A stretch of 22,470 nt of DNA from a virus. The stretch lies in the IMG/VR virus record IMGVR_UViG_3300042565_000432, positions 1 to 22,470 of that record, one strand, 5' to 3'. The notes below the pieces were generated by a model, which searched no databases, was not told where the DNA came from, and worked only from the letters and a program-made list of their open reading frames with translations. Both the position numbers and the translations under genes were made by a program. This document shows positions 1 through 7,853 of this stretch, piece by piece (position 1 is the stretch's first letter; each line of letters starts with the position of its first letter).

Positions 1-27
1 CCAAGTTACTTACTACAATACAGTTTA

Positions 28-303
28 TTAATCTGTATCTGTTGCTGTTACTGTTAAACCATCAGATACGTCTACAACGCCAGATGCATTTGATAATACA
101 AATACAATGCTCATTGTAGGAGTTGCTGAATCGTAAACAAAAATGATGTCGCCCACTTTTAAAAGTGAAGAAGCATCATTAAAGTAAGCAGCTGTGTTTA
201 CTGTAGCGATTGCATCAGCACTAGTATATGTCCAAATTTGTGGAGCATTACCAGCTTTTGATTGACCGCCAGCAGAGTTTAAACCAGTTGATGAATAAGC
301 CAT
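28..303 (-). CDS. Small virion-associated protein downstream of capsid
   Basis: This 91-residue protein follows the major capsid gene by 17 nt, and its ATG is preceded by a clear ribosome-binding site (TAAGGAGATT on the minus strand). It is rich in Ala, Thr, Ser, Val and Asp, lacks cysteine, and alternates hydrophobic and small residues (VGDIIFVYDS, about residues 50-59), which suggests a small beta-rich domain. Proteins of this size and composition often follow the capsid gene in podovirus-like phages, and I recall similar uncharacterised sequences there. A head decoration or structural role is an inference from position and composition. No catalytic motif is visible. Confidence 0.75.
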   Translation of the reverse strand: MAYSSTGLNSAGGQSKAGNAPQIWTYTSADAIATVNTAAYFNDASSLLKVGDIIFVYDSATPTMSIVFVLSNASGVVDVSDGLTVTATDTD

Positions 304-320
304 GTTTTAATCTCCTTAAA

Positions 321-1166
321 TTATGCTGATTCGCGGCATGTGAGTTGAACAATACCCTCAGCATCGATAGCAGTTGCAGTCGCAGAGAATACAGCATTCA
401 CAAGGAATGAAGTTTTTTCTGGAATGTAATTGATTTCTGTGCGAGGAGCGATACCTTCTGCGTAACCAACAGCGTCTTTATGGAAAGCAAAAACTTTACG
501 ATCTAAAGAACCATCAATTGGTAAACCACCTTCTGAGCGATCACCCAATAAATGGAATGTAAAGCCTAAGAAAGTATTTAATTCACCAGCTACGAGAGCT
601 TTAACTGTATTAAAGTCAGAAGAAGTTACTGCTGTTTCTGAAAGTAATGAAGCCAAGCTGTTACCATGAAGAACAATGTGACGACCTTCTGGTGGTACGT
701 TGTTTTTGTCTAATAGACGTTTAGCTTCACGTAGTTTTGCTACGCTTAGGTTAGTGTCTGAACCACCGATATCGTTAGACACTGTTAATGATGTTGATGA
801 GTTTACAAGCGCATCAATAATCATTTGATCTTGTCTACGACCGATAGCGTTAGATACTAATTGTACTAACTCTTGTCTTTCGTCAAAGTTTACTTTTTGT
901 TGCATAAAGATGTCAGAATATTCTGCTGCATTCCAGTCTGCTAAAGTAGCAGTTACTTGACTCCAGCCAGCATTCAATGGTGATACATCTGTTTGTGGGA
1001 TTCTTAAAGTAGCAACGCCTCTGCCTACTTTAGGAAATTTTACTACTGAGCCTTCAACACCGCGTCTTTGGCGAACTGCACCAACTAATTTAGCCTTACC
1101 TTGGTAAGCCTGTTTAACTTCGGCATCAAAGAGCGTTACAAAAGCATTAGATAATCCAATAGCCAT
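321..1166 (-). CDS. Major capsid protein
   Basis: A 281-residue protein that I assign as the major capsid protein forming the icosahedral shell. The N-terminus (MAIGLSNAFVTLFDAEVKQA) and the following basic stretch rich in Arg, Gly and Val match my recollection of coat proteins from podovirus-like phages with this portal type. The middle region (VNFDERQELVQLVSNAIGRR, about residues 92-111) looks like the long spine helix followed by a beta-rich domain. Gene order supports the call: portal, scaffold-type protein, terminator, capsid. It has its own leader after a strong terminator, so it can be transcribed separately at high level. Its ATG follows the ribosome-binding site TAGGAG. Confidence 0.88.
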   Translation of the reverse strand: MAIGLSNAFVTLFDAEVKQAYQGKAKLVGAVRQRRGVEGSVVKFPKVGRGVATLRIPQTDVSPLNAGWSQVTATLADWNAAEYSDIFMQQKVNFDERQELVQLVSNAIGRRQDQMIIDALVNSSTSLTVSNDIGGSDTNLSVAKLREAKRLLDKNNVPPEGRHIVLHGNSLASLLSETAVTSSDFNTVKALVAGELNTFLGFTFHLLGDRSEGGLPIDGSLDRKVFAFHKDAVGYAEGIAPRTEINYIPEKTSFLVNAVFSATATAIDAEGIVQLTCRESA

Positions 1167-1353
1167 GTTAATTCTCCTAGAATTGATAAAAATAAAGTTT
1201 ATCGCTTTGGTTAGCCAGACAAAACCTGGGCCAGTGCTTGCTATTTACGATAGCCAAACGACAAGACGACTTGTGTGAAGGGTTGCGAATGCAATTAGCC
1301 TTGTATGGTTTTTAGCATATTTTACAAATTTGTGCAAGTATTTTGCGTTTTAG
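1167..1353 (-). promoter_or_regulatory. Structured 5' leader of the capsid gene
   Basis: Between the terminator and the capsid ATG lie about 190 nt without a gene. Four short perfect inverted repeats sit close together: CCAG at 1215-1218 with CTGG at 1226-1229, GCTAT 1240-1244 with ATAGC 1250-1254, ACAAG 1261-1265 with CTTGT 1270-1274, and TTGC 1283-1286 with GCAA 1291-1294. A weak promoter candidate on the minus strand (TTGCAC at 1337-1332, 17 nt, TAAAAA at 1314-1309) would start a transcript carrying all four. This would give the capsid mRNA a long folded leader. The repeats are directly visible; the promoter and the RNA function are inferred. Confidence 0.45.
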
Positions 1354-1355
1354 GC

Positions 1356-1380
1356 AAAAAAAGACCCACCGAAGTGGGTC
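1356..1380 (-). terminator. Intrinsic terminator after scaffold gene
   Basis: Read on the minus strand this is a perfect 7-bp stem (GACCCAC/GTGGGTC) closed by a TTCG tetraloop and followed by seven T. It is a textbook Rho-independent terminator, 22 nt past the stop codon of the scaffold-type gene. It ends or attenuates the packaging/portal transcript and separates it from the capsid unit. Confidence 0.92.
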
Positions 1381-1402
1381 AAACGCGAACTACGGAGTCT
1401 TA

Positions 1403-2194
1403 CTATGAACCAAAATTAGATTCAAACATTCTTTCTACTTTCTTTCTAAAGCCAGGATCTGTTTGATACTTAGGATCTCCGACCATAGCATAGAGTTCTT
1501 CTTTGGATACAGCACCTTGAACTGGAGCGCTATCTGTAGGTACACGACCTTCATAAGCACCACGAAGTTTCTCTAATGCAGCGATACCTTTTGCAGTACC
1601 ACCCATGTATTTAAACTCCTCAAAGTCATCTTTACCCCAAATACCCTTATTAACTAAACCACTAGCCCACTTAACCATGCCATTAATACGGGCATCTGCA
1701 TTAGGACCAAGTGCTTTCTTTTCTTCTGCTAAATTAACAGAGCTAGTTTGATTAGCTTCAAATCCCATCTCAACAACTTTACCCACTAAAGTATCTAAAG
1801 CTGCTTGACTTACACCATATTCTTTAGCCCAAGATAGTACGTGATTGCGTACGGGATCTTCTGCTGGAATATCTTTAAATGCGGCTACATCATAGTTACC
1901 ATCTGCTGGTGCCTTATGTTTGCCTTGTGAGATTTGTTTTCTTAGATCGCCCCAAGATTTAGCCATAGCCTGTAAGTCTGGCTCTGCTTCATCTTTTTTC
2001 CAGAAATTCTCTGGCCACCAATCGGGTCGTTCTAAAGGACTATCATCATCTTCATCTGATGCTTCAAGATGTGATATTTCTGTTTTTTGCGGATTTGATT
2101 CTACTGCTTCTGTTTCAACTGATGCACTGTCGAGTAGGCCAGTTTCTTGAGATGCTTCCTCATTACCACTAGGCTCGATGTTGTCGTCTATCAT
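1403..2194 (-). CDS. Capsid scaffolding-type protein
   Basis: A 263-residue acidic protein between the portal and capsid genes, the usual place for a scaffold. The N-terminal 60 residues are low-complexity and acidic (Glu, Asp, Ser), followed by a Trp-rich stretch (RPDWWPENFW, about 56-65) and then a mainly helical, charged body with a basic C-terminal end (FRKKVERMF). Such an acidic disordered N-terminus and helical, basic C-terminus is typical of tailed-phage scaffolds, which guide coat assembly and then leave the prohead. The ATG overlaps the TAA of the upstream gene (TAATG), and an AAGGA sequence lies 8 nt upstream. Function is inferred from position and composition. Confidence 0.78.
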   Translation of the reverse strand: MIDDNIEPSGNEEASQETGLLDSASVETEAVESNPQKTEISHLEASDEDDDSPLERPDWWPENFWKKDEAEPDLQAMAKSWGDLRKQISQGKHKAPADGNYDVAAFKDIPAEDPVRNHVLSWAKEYGVSQAALDTLVGKVVEMGFEANQTSSVNLAEEKKALGPNADARINGMVKWASGLVNKGIWGKDDFEEFKYMGGTAKGIAALEKLRGAYEGRVPTDSAPVQGAVSKEELYAMVGDPKYQTDPGFRKKVERMFESNFGS

Positions 2195-2457
2195 TACATT
2201 TTCCTTGCTCTAATTAACTTTGCTTCAATATCTCTCACAATACTATTTTGACCTTCACGATAGTACGCATAACTTGAGTCGCTACCAGGCAAAGCAACTG
2301 GTTGCTCTAAAACTGTTTGACGTAACCATGCTAATAACTTTTGTCCGTCATCACTACCAAAAACTCTTAATGCTAATCTATCTAAATCTTCTCTTGCTTG
2401 TGCTACATCTCTTACATCTAACGGAAGTGCTTGATCTAAATCTTCCCATCCAGCCAT
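2194..2457 (-). CDS. Small Bbp19-like phage protein
   Basis: An 87-residue helical protein squeezed between portal and scaffold with 1-nt stop/start overlaps (TAATG) at both ends. The central segment (LRVFGSDDGQKLLAWLRQTV, about residues 30-49) and the later YYREGQNSIVRDIEAKL resemble the Bbp19-type domain found in many phages near the portal, whose role is unknown. Tight coupling to both neighbours suggests a role in head assembly, or at least expression in a fixed ratio to them. The family assignment is from memory of the motif and is moderately certain. Confidence 0.68.
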   Translation of the reverse strand: MAGWEDLDQALPLDVRDVAQAREDLDRLALRVFGSDDGQKLLAWLRQTVLEQPVALPGSDSSYAYYREGQNSIVRDIEAKLIRARKM

Positions 2458-4037
2458 TACATCATCCCCTTAGTTGCAGCTTCTACCATACCAGGTACTG
2501 CTTCTGGATTTTGTTGAGCTACTTGTTGTGCAGCTTCAGCCATTTGTTGAGTCATCATCATACGTTCTTCTTGAGTGTTACGTATCTTTTGTGGGATACC
2601 TAACTTCTCAGCAATGAAGTCCATCATAGCATCTGTTTTCAATGTCATCTGAGCTTGTGGTCCAGCACCTTGAACGATCTGTGCAAATTGCAATACGTTC
2701 TGTACATCTTCCATGCTTTGAGCCATAGCTAATGGTGCAACTGCTGACACTTTAATTTCAAGACCATTGACTTTAAGAGGTAAATCAATAAGACCACGCT
2801 CATCCATTACTCTTAAAATCTTAGTAACTAATGGTATCATAGTTTCATTAATCAGTCTGCCAAAAGCTGATCCTAGATTTTGTGATAACTCTTTCATTCG
2901 CTCTACCACTTCCGTAGCTGAACGTGCTGACATGTTGTCTGGTGGTAAAGACTCATCTAATAAAATACGCTTAATGCTCATGCGTAAATCATTCATAATG
3001 ATTTGAGATACATTAAAGTCACCAGCTCTTGGCAATGGTTTCAATGATTCACCTTGTGGACCGCCATTCCTTGCAACAGGAATAATAGCGCCAGGTATAA
3101 TCTTCACTGTGTTAGGATTTAATACGCCATCATCTGCTGCGGTATATACACCAGCAATAGCTAATGATGCATTTTTAAGTAATAGTTCTAATGTTTTATT
3201 GAGCGTCTTGATGTCTGGCAATGCAGTAATCAATGGACCACGACCATAAATCTCACCAGCTACTTTTGCATAGCGTGATACAATCCATGGGCTTTCTACC
3301 ATACGTCTATAAACTAACTCTGTTTTAGATTCTTTATGAATTACGTGATAACAAAAATCACCACGCTTTTGATCTAATATAGTAGCTTCAATAAACTCTA
3401 AATCGTCTGTTGGCTTTTGGTCAATCTTCTTTTGTAAGTCATCTGGAATAACTGCATCTGGCCATTGACGCATAATAGACTCGCCTTTAAGACGCATACG
3501 TCTATATACATTGTCTACTTGACCATTAGCACCTTCTTCAAATGATACTAAGAATTGTGGTACAGGAATGAAGTTAAGTGGATTAATGTCATCACCTGGT
3601 TGTACCATCATCACAGCAGTACCTACAGATAGATCAAGCAAGAACTCACCAATAGCAATATCAAAGTTTGATTGCTTTAATGATGCAAATAGTTTATCTG
3701 AGTAAATATCTAATGCTGCTTGTGCTTCTTCTTTGCGATCTTCAGGAATATCTGGTCCTGGTTCAAGTCTGCACCACTTACGTTGTGGTGGGAATATGCC
3801 AGATTGCATGCGATTAGCAAATCGTTGTGTAGAGTTAATGGCTGTAGAATCGAATACACGATTCATTTTCTTTTGACCGCCTACTTTACCTTCGTAGTAT
3901 CCGTCATAAAGATTACGTTGTGGTAACGCAAACTCATAACATTCTTCGTATAGACTTCTAAAGTCCTCTTTCTTAGTAAGAGCTTTATCGTGTCGTTTTA
4001 AAACATCCTCTGCGGATAGTCTCATCATTTCTGCCAT
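2457..4037 (-). CDS. Portal protein (head-to-tail connector)
   Basis: A 526-residue protein that I identify as the portal of the short-tailed-phage head-to-tail connecting family. It would form the dodecameric ring at one capsid vertex through which DNA is packaged and ejected. Supporting segments are the N-terminal helix (RLSAEDVLKRHDKALTKKED), the aromatic ECYEFALPQRN motif near residue 32, the RFANRMQSGIFPPQRKW region near residue 72, and a long helical C-terminus. The C-terminal 30 residues are rich in Gln, Ala and Met, usual for the barrel end of this family. The length fits. The gene is 8 nt after the upstream small gene, and its stop overlaps the next ATG. Confidence 0.92.
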   Translation of the reverse strand: MAEMMRLSAEDVLKRHDKALTKKEDFRSLYEECYEFALPQRNLYDGYYEGKVGGQKKMNRVFDSTAINSTQRFANRMQSGIFPPQRKWCRLEPGPDIPEDRKEEAQAALDIYSDKLFASLKQSNFDIAIGEFLLDLSVGTAVMMVQPGDDINPLNFIPVPQFLVSFEEGANGQVDNVYRRMRLKGESIMRQWPDAVIPDDLQKKIDQKPTDDLEFIEATILDQKRGDFCYHVIHKESKTELVYRRMVESPWIVSRYAKVAGEIYGRGPLITALPDIKTLNKTLELLLKNASLAIAGVYTAADDGVLNPNTVKIIPGAIIPVARNGGPQGESLKPLPRAGDFNVSQIIMNDLRMSIKRILLDESLPPDNMSARSATEVVERMKELSQNLGSAFGRLINETMIPLVTKILRVMDERGLIDLPLKVNGLEIKVSAVAPLAMAQSMEDVQNVLQFAQIVQGAGPQAQMTLKTDAMMDFIAEKLGIPQKIRNTQEERMMMTQQMAEAAQQVAQQNPEAVPGMVEAATKGMM

Positions 4038-4045
4038 ATTGATCC

Positions 4046-4318
4046 CTATGATTTCTTATTTTTATTTGCAAAGTTTCTTGCTGCTTCTTTACTACCAAAT
4101 CCCCAAGCTTTTAAAGCTAACTTCAATCGAGTTGGTCTACCTTTATCATCTACCAACGGACCATCCATTCCACCAAAACGAGCAGCAAAAGACACGCGCC
4201 TAGGGTTTGTACCACTCTTGACTGGAGCTTGTAAGTTACCACCTTCTTTACTTTCAAAGTGTTTTCTGCCAGCTTCATTTAAACCACCCTTAGGATTTTG
4301 ATATTTTTTTAAAGGCAT
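4046..4318 (-). CDS. Small basic DUF6321-like protein
   Basis: A 90-residue basic protein. I place the start at the ATG at 4318, which overlaps the upstream TAA (TAATG), rather than at a GTG four codons earlier. The sequence opens with MPLKKYQNPKGGLNEAGRKH and continues with an Arg/Gly-rich segment (FAARFGGMDGPLVDDKGRPT), both hallmarks of a family of small phage proteins (DUF6321 by memory) next to portal genes. It ends with a Lys-rich helix (NFANKNKKS). High positive charge suggests binding to DNA or to the acidic portal/scaffold proteins, but the function is unknown. Confidence 0.75.
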   Translation of the reverse strand: MPLKKYQNPKGGLNEAGRKHFESKEGGNLQAPVKSGTNPRRVSFAARFGGMDGPLVDDKGRPTRLKLALKAWGFGSKEAARNFANKNKKS

Positions 4319-4902
4319 TATTCGTACCACTCTAACAATAATTCAGCCATGTGGTCAGTGCCATTTACATTGGTTAATCTAAATAAATATGTTGTTAATG
4401 GATTTAATACCATTTCTAAAACGTTAGATCCACCACCGCCAGACTTTTTACCAGTTCCACCAGCAATAATTTGCGCATCAATTTCAGTGCCAGTTACTGT
4501 TACAGTTGGATTAATTAATATTGCTGATTGACTTGTTATTGCACTTGTTCTATTTCTTTTAACTGCTGTAAACGATGTGCCACCAGATACAGTTGCACCT
4601 TCATATATATAAAGTTCAGCATCACCACTGCAACTTGCATCCACTAATAGATGTGCATAAACGCCACTAGCCCATGCAACTGCTATATTACAGCTTGCTC
4701 CAGCTGCTAGTTTTGTTGCTTCTGGATATATTCTATATGCTTTAAAAGCTTTACCTTCATGTAAACGTAAATGATTAATGTCTACAATAGGAAATGGTCT
4801 ATCAGAGCTAGCAATATAACTTGCGCCATCTTTATCTACATAAGCTGGATTAACATGACGTGATTTAGTCGTGTCTGACTCACGCAATATATTAATTGCC
4901 AT
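4318..4902 (-). CDS. Putative virion structural protein
   Basis: A 194-residue protein with a beta-rich pattern: many Thr, Ser, Val and Gly, few charged residues in the centre, a Gly-rich loop (GGTGKKSGGGGS, about residues 148-159) and an aromatic C-terminus (LLLEWYE). The HLRLHEGKAFKAYRI segment near residue 44 resembles small structural proteins that accompany portal and capsid genes in podovirus-like phages. It may be a head-fibre or decoration protein, but I cannot assign it to a named family. Stop/start overlaps on both sides place it in one translation unit with the DUF6321-like and following small genes. Confidence 0.6.
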   Translation of the reverse strand: MAINILRESDTTKSRHVNPAYVDKDGASYIASSDRPFPIVDINHLRLHEGKAFKAYRIYPEATKLAAGASCNIAVAWASGVYAHLLVDASCSGDAELYIYEGATVSGGTSFTAVKRNRTSAITSQSAILINPTVTVTGTEIDAQIIAGGTGKKSGGGGSNVLEMVLNPLTTYLFRLTNVNGTDHMAELLLEWYE

Positions 4903-5057
4903 TATTTCTTCTTAGGTTTCATTGCTGTTTTAGCAGCTTTAATAAATGCAGCATCTGTAGGCGCGCCAGGAGATCCAGGTTTACGCATCTTTTCTTTAGA
5001 GCCAGATTCAATACGTTCACGTTTTTTGTGAATGTTGGCATAAAGTCCAGCTTTCAT
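4902..5057 (-). CDS. Small basic phage protein, 51 aa
   Basis: A short Lys/Arg-rich protein starting MKAGLYANIHKKRERIESGS and ending in a polylysine tail. I choose the ATG at 5057 because it lies 1 nt after the stop of the upstream small gene and has AAAGGA as ribosome-binding site; the longer reading frame would run into that gene. The pattern of an N-terminal IHKKRxRI followed by GSxEKMRKPGxPGAPT recurs in phages beside portal genes, by my recollection. Its role is unknown. The charge suggests nucleic-acid or acidic-protein binding. Confidence 0.72.
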   Translation of the reverse strand: MKAGLYANIHKKRERIESGSKEKMRKPGSPGAPTDAAFIKAAKTAMKPKKK

Positions 5058-5058
5058 A

Positions 5059-5217
5059 TTAATATCCTTTTTTAGTTTTGCCAGCTTCACTCATAGCAAT
5101 AGCTACAGCTTGCTTTTGTGACTTAACTACTGGGCCACCTTTGCCTGAATGCAAACTACCTTCTTTGTATTCACGCATGACTTTACGAACTTTAGCTTGC
5201 ATTTTATCTTTTTTCAT
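5059..5217 (-). CDS. Small DUF6496-like protein, 52 aa
   Basis: This 52-residue gene opens with MKKDKMQAKVRKVMREYKEG and continues LHSGKGGPVVKSQKQAVAIA, ending MSEAGKTKKGY. The combination of a basic helix, a (K/L)HSGKxGPVVKSxKQAxAIA core and SEAGK matches small phage proteins of the DUF6496 type, which are common between terminase and portal genes. Its ATG overlaps the TAA of the polyproline gene (TAATG), and its stop lies 1 nt before the next ATG. The exact role is unknown; position argues for a minor virion or assembly factor. Confidence 0.85.
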   Translation of the reverse strand: MKKDKMQAKVRKVMREYKEGSLHSGKGGPVVKSQKQAVAIAMSEAGKTKKGY

Positions 5218-5417
5218 TATGATGCTCCTAAAGTTGTATCTGTTCCTAATGTCTCTGATGTTGTAGCCGACATAAGTCCAGCTGATCTACCACGTCTAGC
5301 CTTTTTAAATGATGCAGCCTTTTCAGCTTCTGTACGAGCTGGTGCTGGATCTGGTGGTGGTGGTGGTGGTGGTGGTGGTGGTGGTGGTGGTGCTGATGGT
5401 CTTGATTTTCCGCCCAT
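5217..5417 (-). CDS. Small polyproline protein
   Basis: A 66-residue protein with MGGKSRPSA, then thirteen consecutive prolines, then DPAPARTEAEKAASFKKARR and a Ser/Thr-rich tail. Small phage proteins of the type MGGKxxxxPPPP...EAEKAA...KKARRG occur near this locus in related phages. The proline run would form a rigid polyproline II rod and would need host EF-P for efficient translation. Stop/start overlap (TAATG) couples it to the DUF6496-like gene. The function is unknown; a linker or minor virion protein is plausible. Confidence 0.7.
   Translation of the reverse strand: MGGKSRPSAPPPPPPPPPPPPPDPAPARTEAEKAASFKKARRGRSAGLMSATTSETLGTDTTLGAS
5352..5390 (-). repeat. Trinucleotide microsatellite, 13 CCA units
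   Basis: Thirteen perfect tandem CCA triplets (minus strand) encode the proline run. All thirteen codons are identical, the state expected of a slippage-prone repeat rather than of old selected coding sequence. Confidence 0.97.
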
Positions 5418-5419
5418 GA

Positions 5420-5662
5420 TTATATTCCTCCTGGTGAGCCAAGCGTTTCTACGCCTGTTTCTGGGTTTAATCTTTCTTCTGCTAATAATGCTCTAGCTCC
5501 GCCACGTTGGCGAGCTATACGTTTTGCTGCTAAATCTTCTGCAAGTTTAACTTTATCTTGTTCTGCTTGCGCTCTTAATCTGTCTGTTTCAGCTTGCTGC
5601 GCCCTAATTTGAGCTTCGGCTGCTGACGTATCTGGCTTACCACCGCCGAATAATCCGCCCAT
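5420..5662 (-). CDS. Small coiled-coil virion-associated protein
   Basis: An 80-residue protein with a Gly-rich start (MGGLFGGGKPDTSAAEAQ) followed by about 40 residues of Ala/Gln/Glu/Lys-rich helix (QAETDRLRAQAEQDKVKLAE), predicted coiled coil, then RQRGGARALL and the motif ERLNPETGVETLG. This arrangement recurs in many podovirus- and siphovirus-like phages beside terminase or portal genes, by my recollection, without a known role. The ATG lies at the stop codon of the Gp13-like gene. A minor structural or assembly role is inferred. Confidence 0.7.
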   Translation of the reverse strand: MGGLFGGGKPDTSAAEAQIRAQQAETDRLRAQAEQDKVKLAEDLAAKRIARQRGGARALLAEERLNPETGVETLGSPGGI

Positions 5663-6153
5663 TATTGTCTCCTAAGTAATGTATAATCATCTTTATCTGC
5701 GCTATAACGTAGCATATTGCATTCTGGTACAAAATATAACGCCTTAGCCCAGGACATAGCACGAGTATCTGAGGTTTTAACAGTTATTTGGACTCTGTGC
5801 AAGTGAAATAATATCTCAACGATATCAATAAATGTTAATCCCGCTTTTGTCATAGCTATTGGATATCTACGAGATTGCTCTGATAGTAAAGACCAAAACT
5901 CTGCAACACCTTTCCATAGTATTGTAGCCCCAAATACAGCTACTGGCTTACCATAAAGGAATGCTGTAATGGTTGGACCACACTCTGCTTGATGATTTAT
6001 CATGTATTTAAACTCACTAACAGTAATTGCTTTCTGAGTTTTCATTTCTACACAATCTAATTCATCTAAATGATGTTGCATGTATGGTAAATAATAACCA
6101 CCTTTGACTGGTGGCATGTGTTTTAGTATAGTGGAGTAATCAGTCGAAAACAT
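5662..6153 (-). CDS. Gp13-like GNAT-fold phage protein
   Basis: A 163-residue protein that looks like the T7 Gp13 family, which adopts an acetyltransferase (GNAT) fold and is needed for T7 morphogenesis. Supporting segments are the central strand-turn-helix (PTITAFLYGKPVAVFGATIL, about 59-78), the GVAEFWSLLSEQSRRYPIAM region after it, and the C-terminal HRVQITVKTSDTRAMSWAKA with an aromatic strand. It begins inside the terminase gene (14-nt overlap) and no strong ribosome-binding site is visible, so translation probably depends on coupling. Whether it retains acetyl-CoA binding cannot be judged. Confidence 0.72.
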   Translation of the reverse strand: MFSTDYSTILKHMPPVKGGYYLPYMQHHLDELDCVEMKTQKAITVSEFKYMINHQAECGPTITAFLYGKPVAVFGATILWKGVAEFWSLLSEQSRRYPIAMTKAGLTFIDIVEILFHLHRVQITVKTSDTRAMSWAKALYFVPECNMLRYSADKDDYTLLRRQ

Positions 6154-7693
6154 TAAAGTCAGACTTAGCTATCGTTTGAGCAATAATGGTTGATGCAGAT
6201 AATGGACTCTTGGTTAATCGTTTATGTTCGCCACCACCAAGAAGCAAGTATCCAAAAGCATCACCTACATGAGAGTGTTCGTTCTTGTTAGGTGCATCTT
6301 TAAATCGTTCTTGACCAGCACCGACAGCTACACGCTTGAAATGGTAACCACCCGCTAATGATTTGCGTATCATTTTGCATTTAGTTGCAATCATAAGACC
6401 AGGTTTACCAGCAATAAGTCTTTGCATAGGGGCTGCGGCTGCCTCACGTCTTACTTTAAAGTCATTGGATGGTGTAGGTTGTGCGCGTAAACCTAATGTA
6501 CGTAAATAATCAAATGCAGTAACCTCATAAATCGCATCTCGTTGCATACCCGCTGGATCACCCCACATCATAATCTGTGCTTTAGGGTAGCGAGCATTAA
6601 GTTCTGCCAATAACTGCTGACCAAATCGTTCTAGCCCCATGTCAAATGTGACGATCTCATCTAAGATAATCCATCTGCCATTAGGCAATCGTTGTCCTAC
6701 CACTGCGGCTGGTGTCAAACCAAAGTCAAGACCCACTTGCAATGCATGTTCAGGATCATAATCGACTTCACCACTCATAGAACTATCGTCATACTCTGGC
6801 CATACGGGTCTACCTTCTTGAACATAGGTATACTTACCTTCGGCATAACACTTAATCCAGTCTAAGTTTTTACCACCTAACATCTGCATGTAATAACCCG
6901 CTGGTAAATTACTTACGTTTTCAGCTTTAGGATTAATCTTCCACCAACGACCCCCAGAAAATATATGATCGTTAGCTTCTGGATTCTCTGGTAAGTTTCC
7001 TGGATCTACTTCTGTGACACCACCAGGTTGTTTAAAGAAATCCCAAGCATACTTGCCAGTGAGTTTTGTTTTTTCTGCTAGTTTAAACCACCAGTGGTCA
7101 TCATCCATTGGATTAGTATCCATCCACACACCATGCCAGGTAGGTCCACCATCACGTTGTGTCGGATATCGACCCACACGATGAGTAAGTCCGTCAATAA
7201 CTGCTTTAGGAAGTTCACGAGCTTCATTTACCCACGCTCCTGTCAATTCAAGTGAGAGTAATTTACGTACGTCTTTAGGTTGATCCAATGCTAAAAAAAT
7301 TACTTCACAATCAATCCCCGCAGCATCACCCCTTGATGGGAGTCTGATGTGATGAGTAATAGGAGGAGTATATAGCATCGGACCAAAAGTGTTTTCTGGA
7401 AATAAATCTTGCCATGTTTTAATCGTTGTGGTTTTTAATTCAGGATATGAGTTACGTACAATGACAAATCGTGTATAACGAATACCATCAATAGGTGATG
7501 GCTTCTGTCTAACTGCTCGCATCATAATCTCTGCGGCACATGCATAGGATTTACCAGAACCTACAGGTCCCATCAGTCCACGCACGAATGCATCTGACTG
7601 TAAGAAGCTCCATGTAGTTGGTGCTGTAGAAAAGTCTAAGTCAATCCCAGGTCCATGAAGGGACTTCTGAGATACTTCCTTTTTGTTAGCCAT
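6140..7693 (-). CDS. terL: Terminase large subunit
   Basis: A 517-residue ATP-driven DNA-packaging motor and nuclease. The Walker A motif GPVGSGKS is at residues 42-49. The Walker B/coupling region is at GAWVNEARELP, near residue 152, where the acidic residue of the hydrophobic strand is replaced by Asn-Glu as in several podovirus terminases. The RNase H-like nuclease domain begins around LQVGLDFGLTPAAVVGQ, supplying a metal-binding Asp, with a later HSHVGDAFGYLLLG supplying the last one. Length and order (ATPase then nuclease) are normal. It overlaps both neighbours by 8-14 nt and lies three genes downstream of the small-subunit candidate. Confidence 0.95.
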   Translation of the reverse strand: MANKKEVSQKSLHGPGIDLDFSTAPTTWSFLQSDAFVRGLMGPVGSGKSYACAAEIMMRAVRQKPSPIDGIRYTRFVIVRNSYPELKTTTIKTWQDLFPENTFGPMLYTPPITHHIRLPSRGDAAGIDCEVIFLALDQPKDVRKLLSLELTGAWVNEARELPKAVIDGLTHRVGRYPTQRDGGPTWHGVWMDTNPMDDDHWWFKLAEKTKLTGKYAWDFFKQPGGVTEVDPGNLPENPEANDHIFSGGRWWKINPKAENVSNLPAGYYMQMLGGKNLDWIKCYAEGKYTYVQEGRPVWPEYDDSSMSGEVDYDPEHALQVGLDFGLTPAAVVGQRLPNGRWIILDEIVTFDMGLERFGQQLLAELNARYPKAQIMMWGDPAGMQRDAIYEVTAFDYLRTLGLRAQPTPSNDFKVRREAAAAPMQRLIAGKPGLMIATKCKMIRKSLAGGYHFKRVAVGAGQERFKDAPNKNEHSHVGDAFGYLLLGGGEHKRLTKSPLSASTIIAQTIAKSDFNVFD

Positions 7694-7853
7694 CTATATC
7701 TTTAATTTCTAAAGCTAACAATTGATTAAGCACATTGATCTGTGCTTGTAATGCATCAATAATCTGCAATGACTCCGTTTGGTAAATGTTATTCAATGCA
7801 TAAGCATCTCGTAACTTTTGTATACGATCTTCTAAATTATTTGGTGCGCTCAT
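7686..7853 (-). CDS. Small helical protein, 55 aa
   Basis: A 55-residue protein opening MSAPNNLEDRIQKLRDAYAL and continuing with a leucine/glutamine heptad pattern, probably a single coiled-coil helix. The ATG at 7853 is chosen because GAGGAGGA lies 5 nt upstream; an ATG five codons earlier lacks such a site. It overlaps the DUF6378-like gene by 17 nt and terL by 8 nt. Small coiled-coil proteins just before terL occur in many phages, and this one may assist packaging, but no function can be assigned. Confidence 0.7.
   Translation of the reverse strand: MSAPNNLEDRIQKLRDAYALNNIYQTESLQIIDALQAQINVLNQLLALEIKDIDG

Noticed and set aside
2220-2603. 127-residue Leu-rich plus-strand frame
   Set aside because: Antisense to the Bbp19-like and portal genes; composition arises from the opposite strand's codons.
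5149-5496. 115-residue plus-strand frame with a polyglycine run
   Set aside because: Antisense shadow of the CCA repeat and its neighbours; the minus-strand genes have ribosome sites and family motifs.
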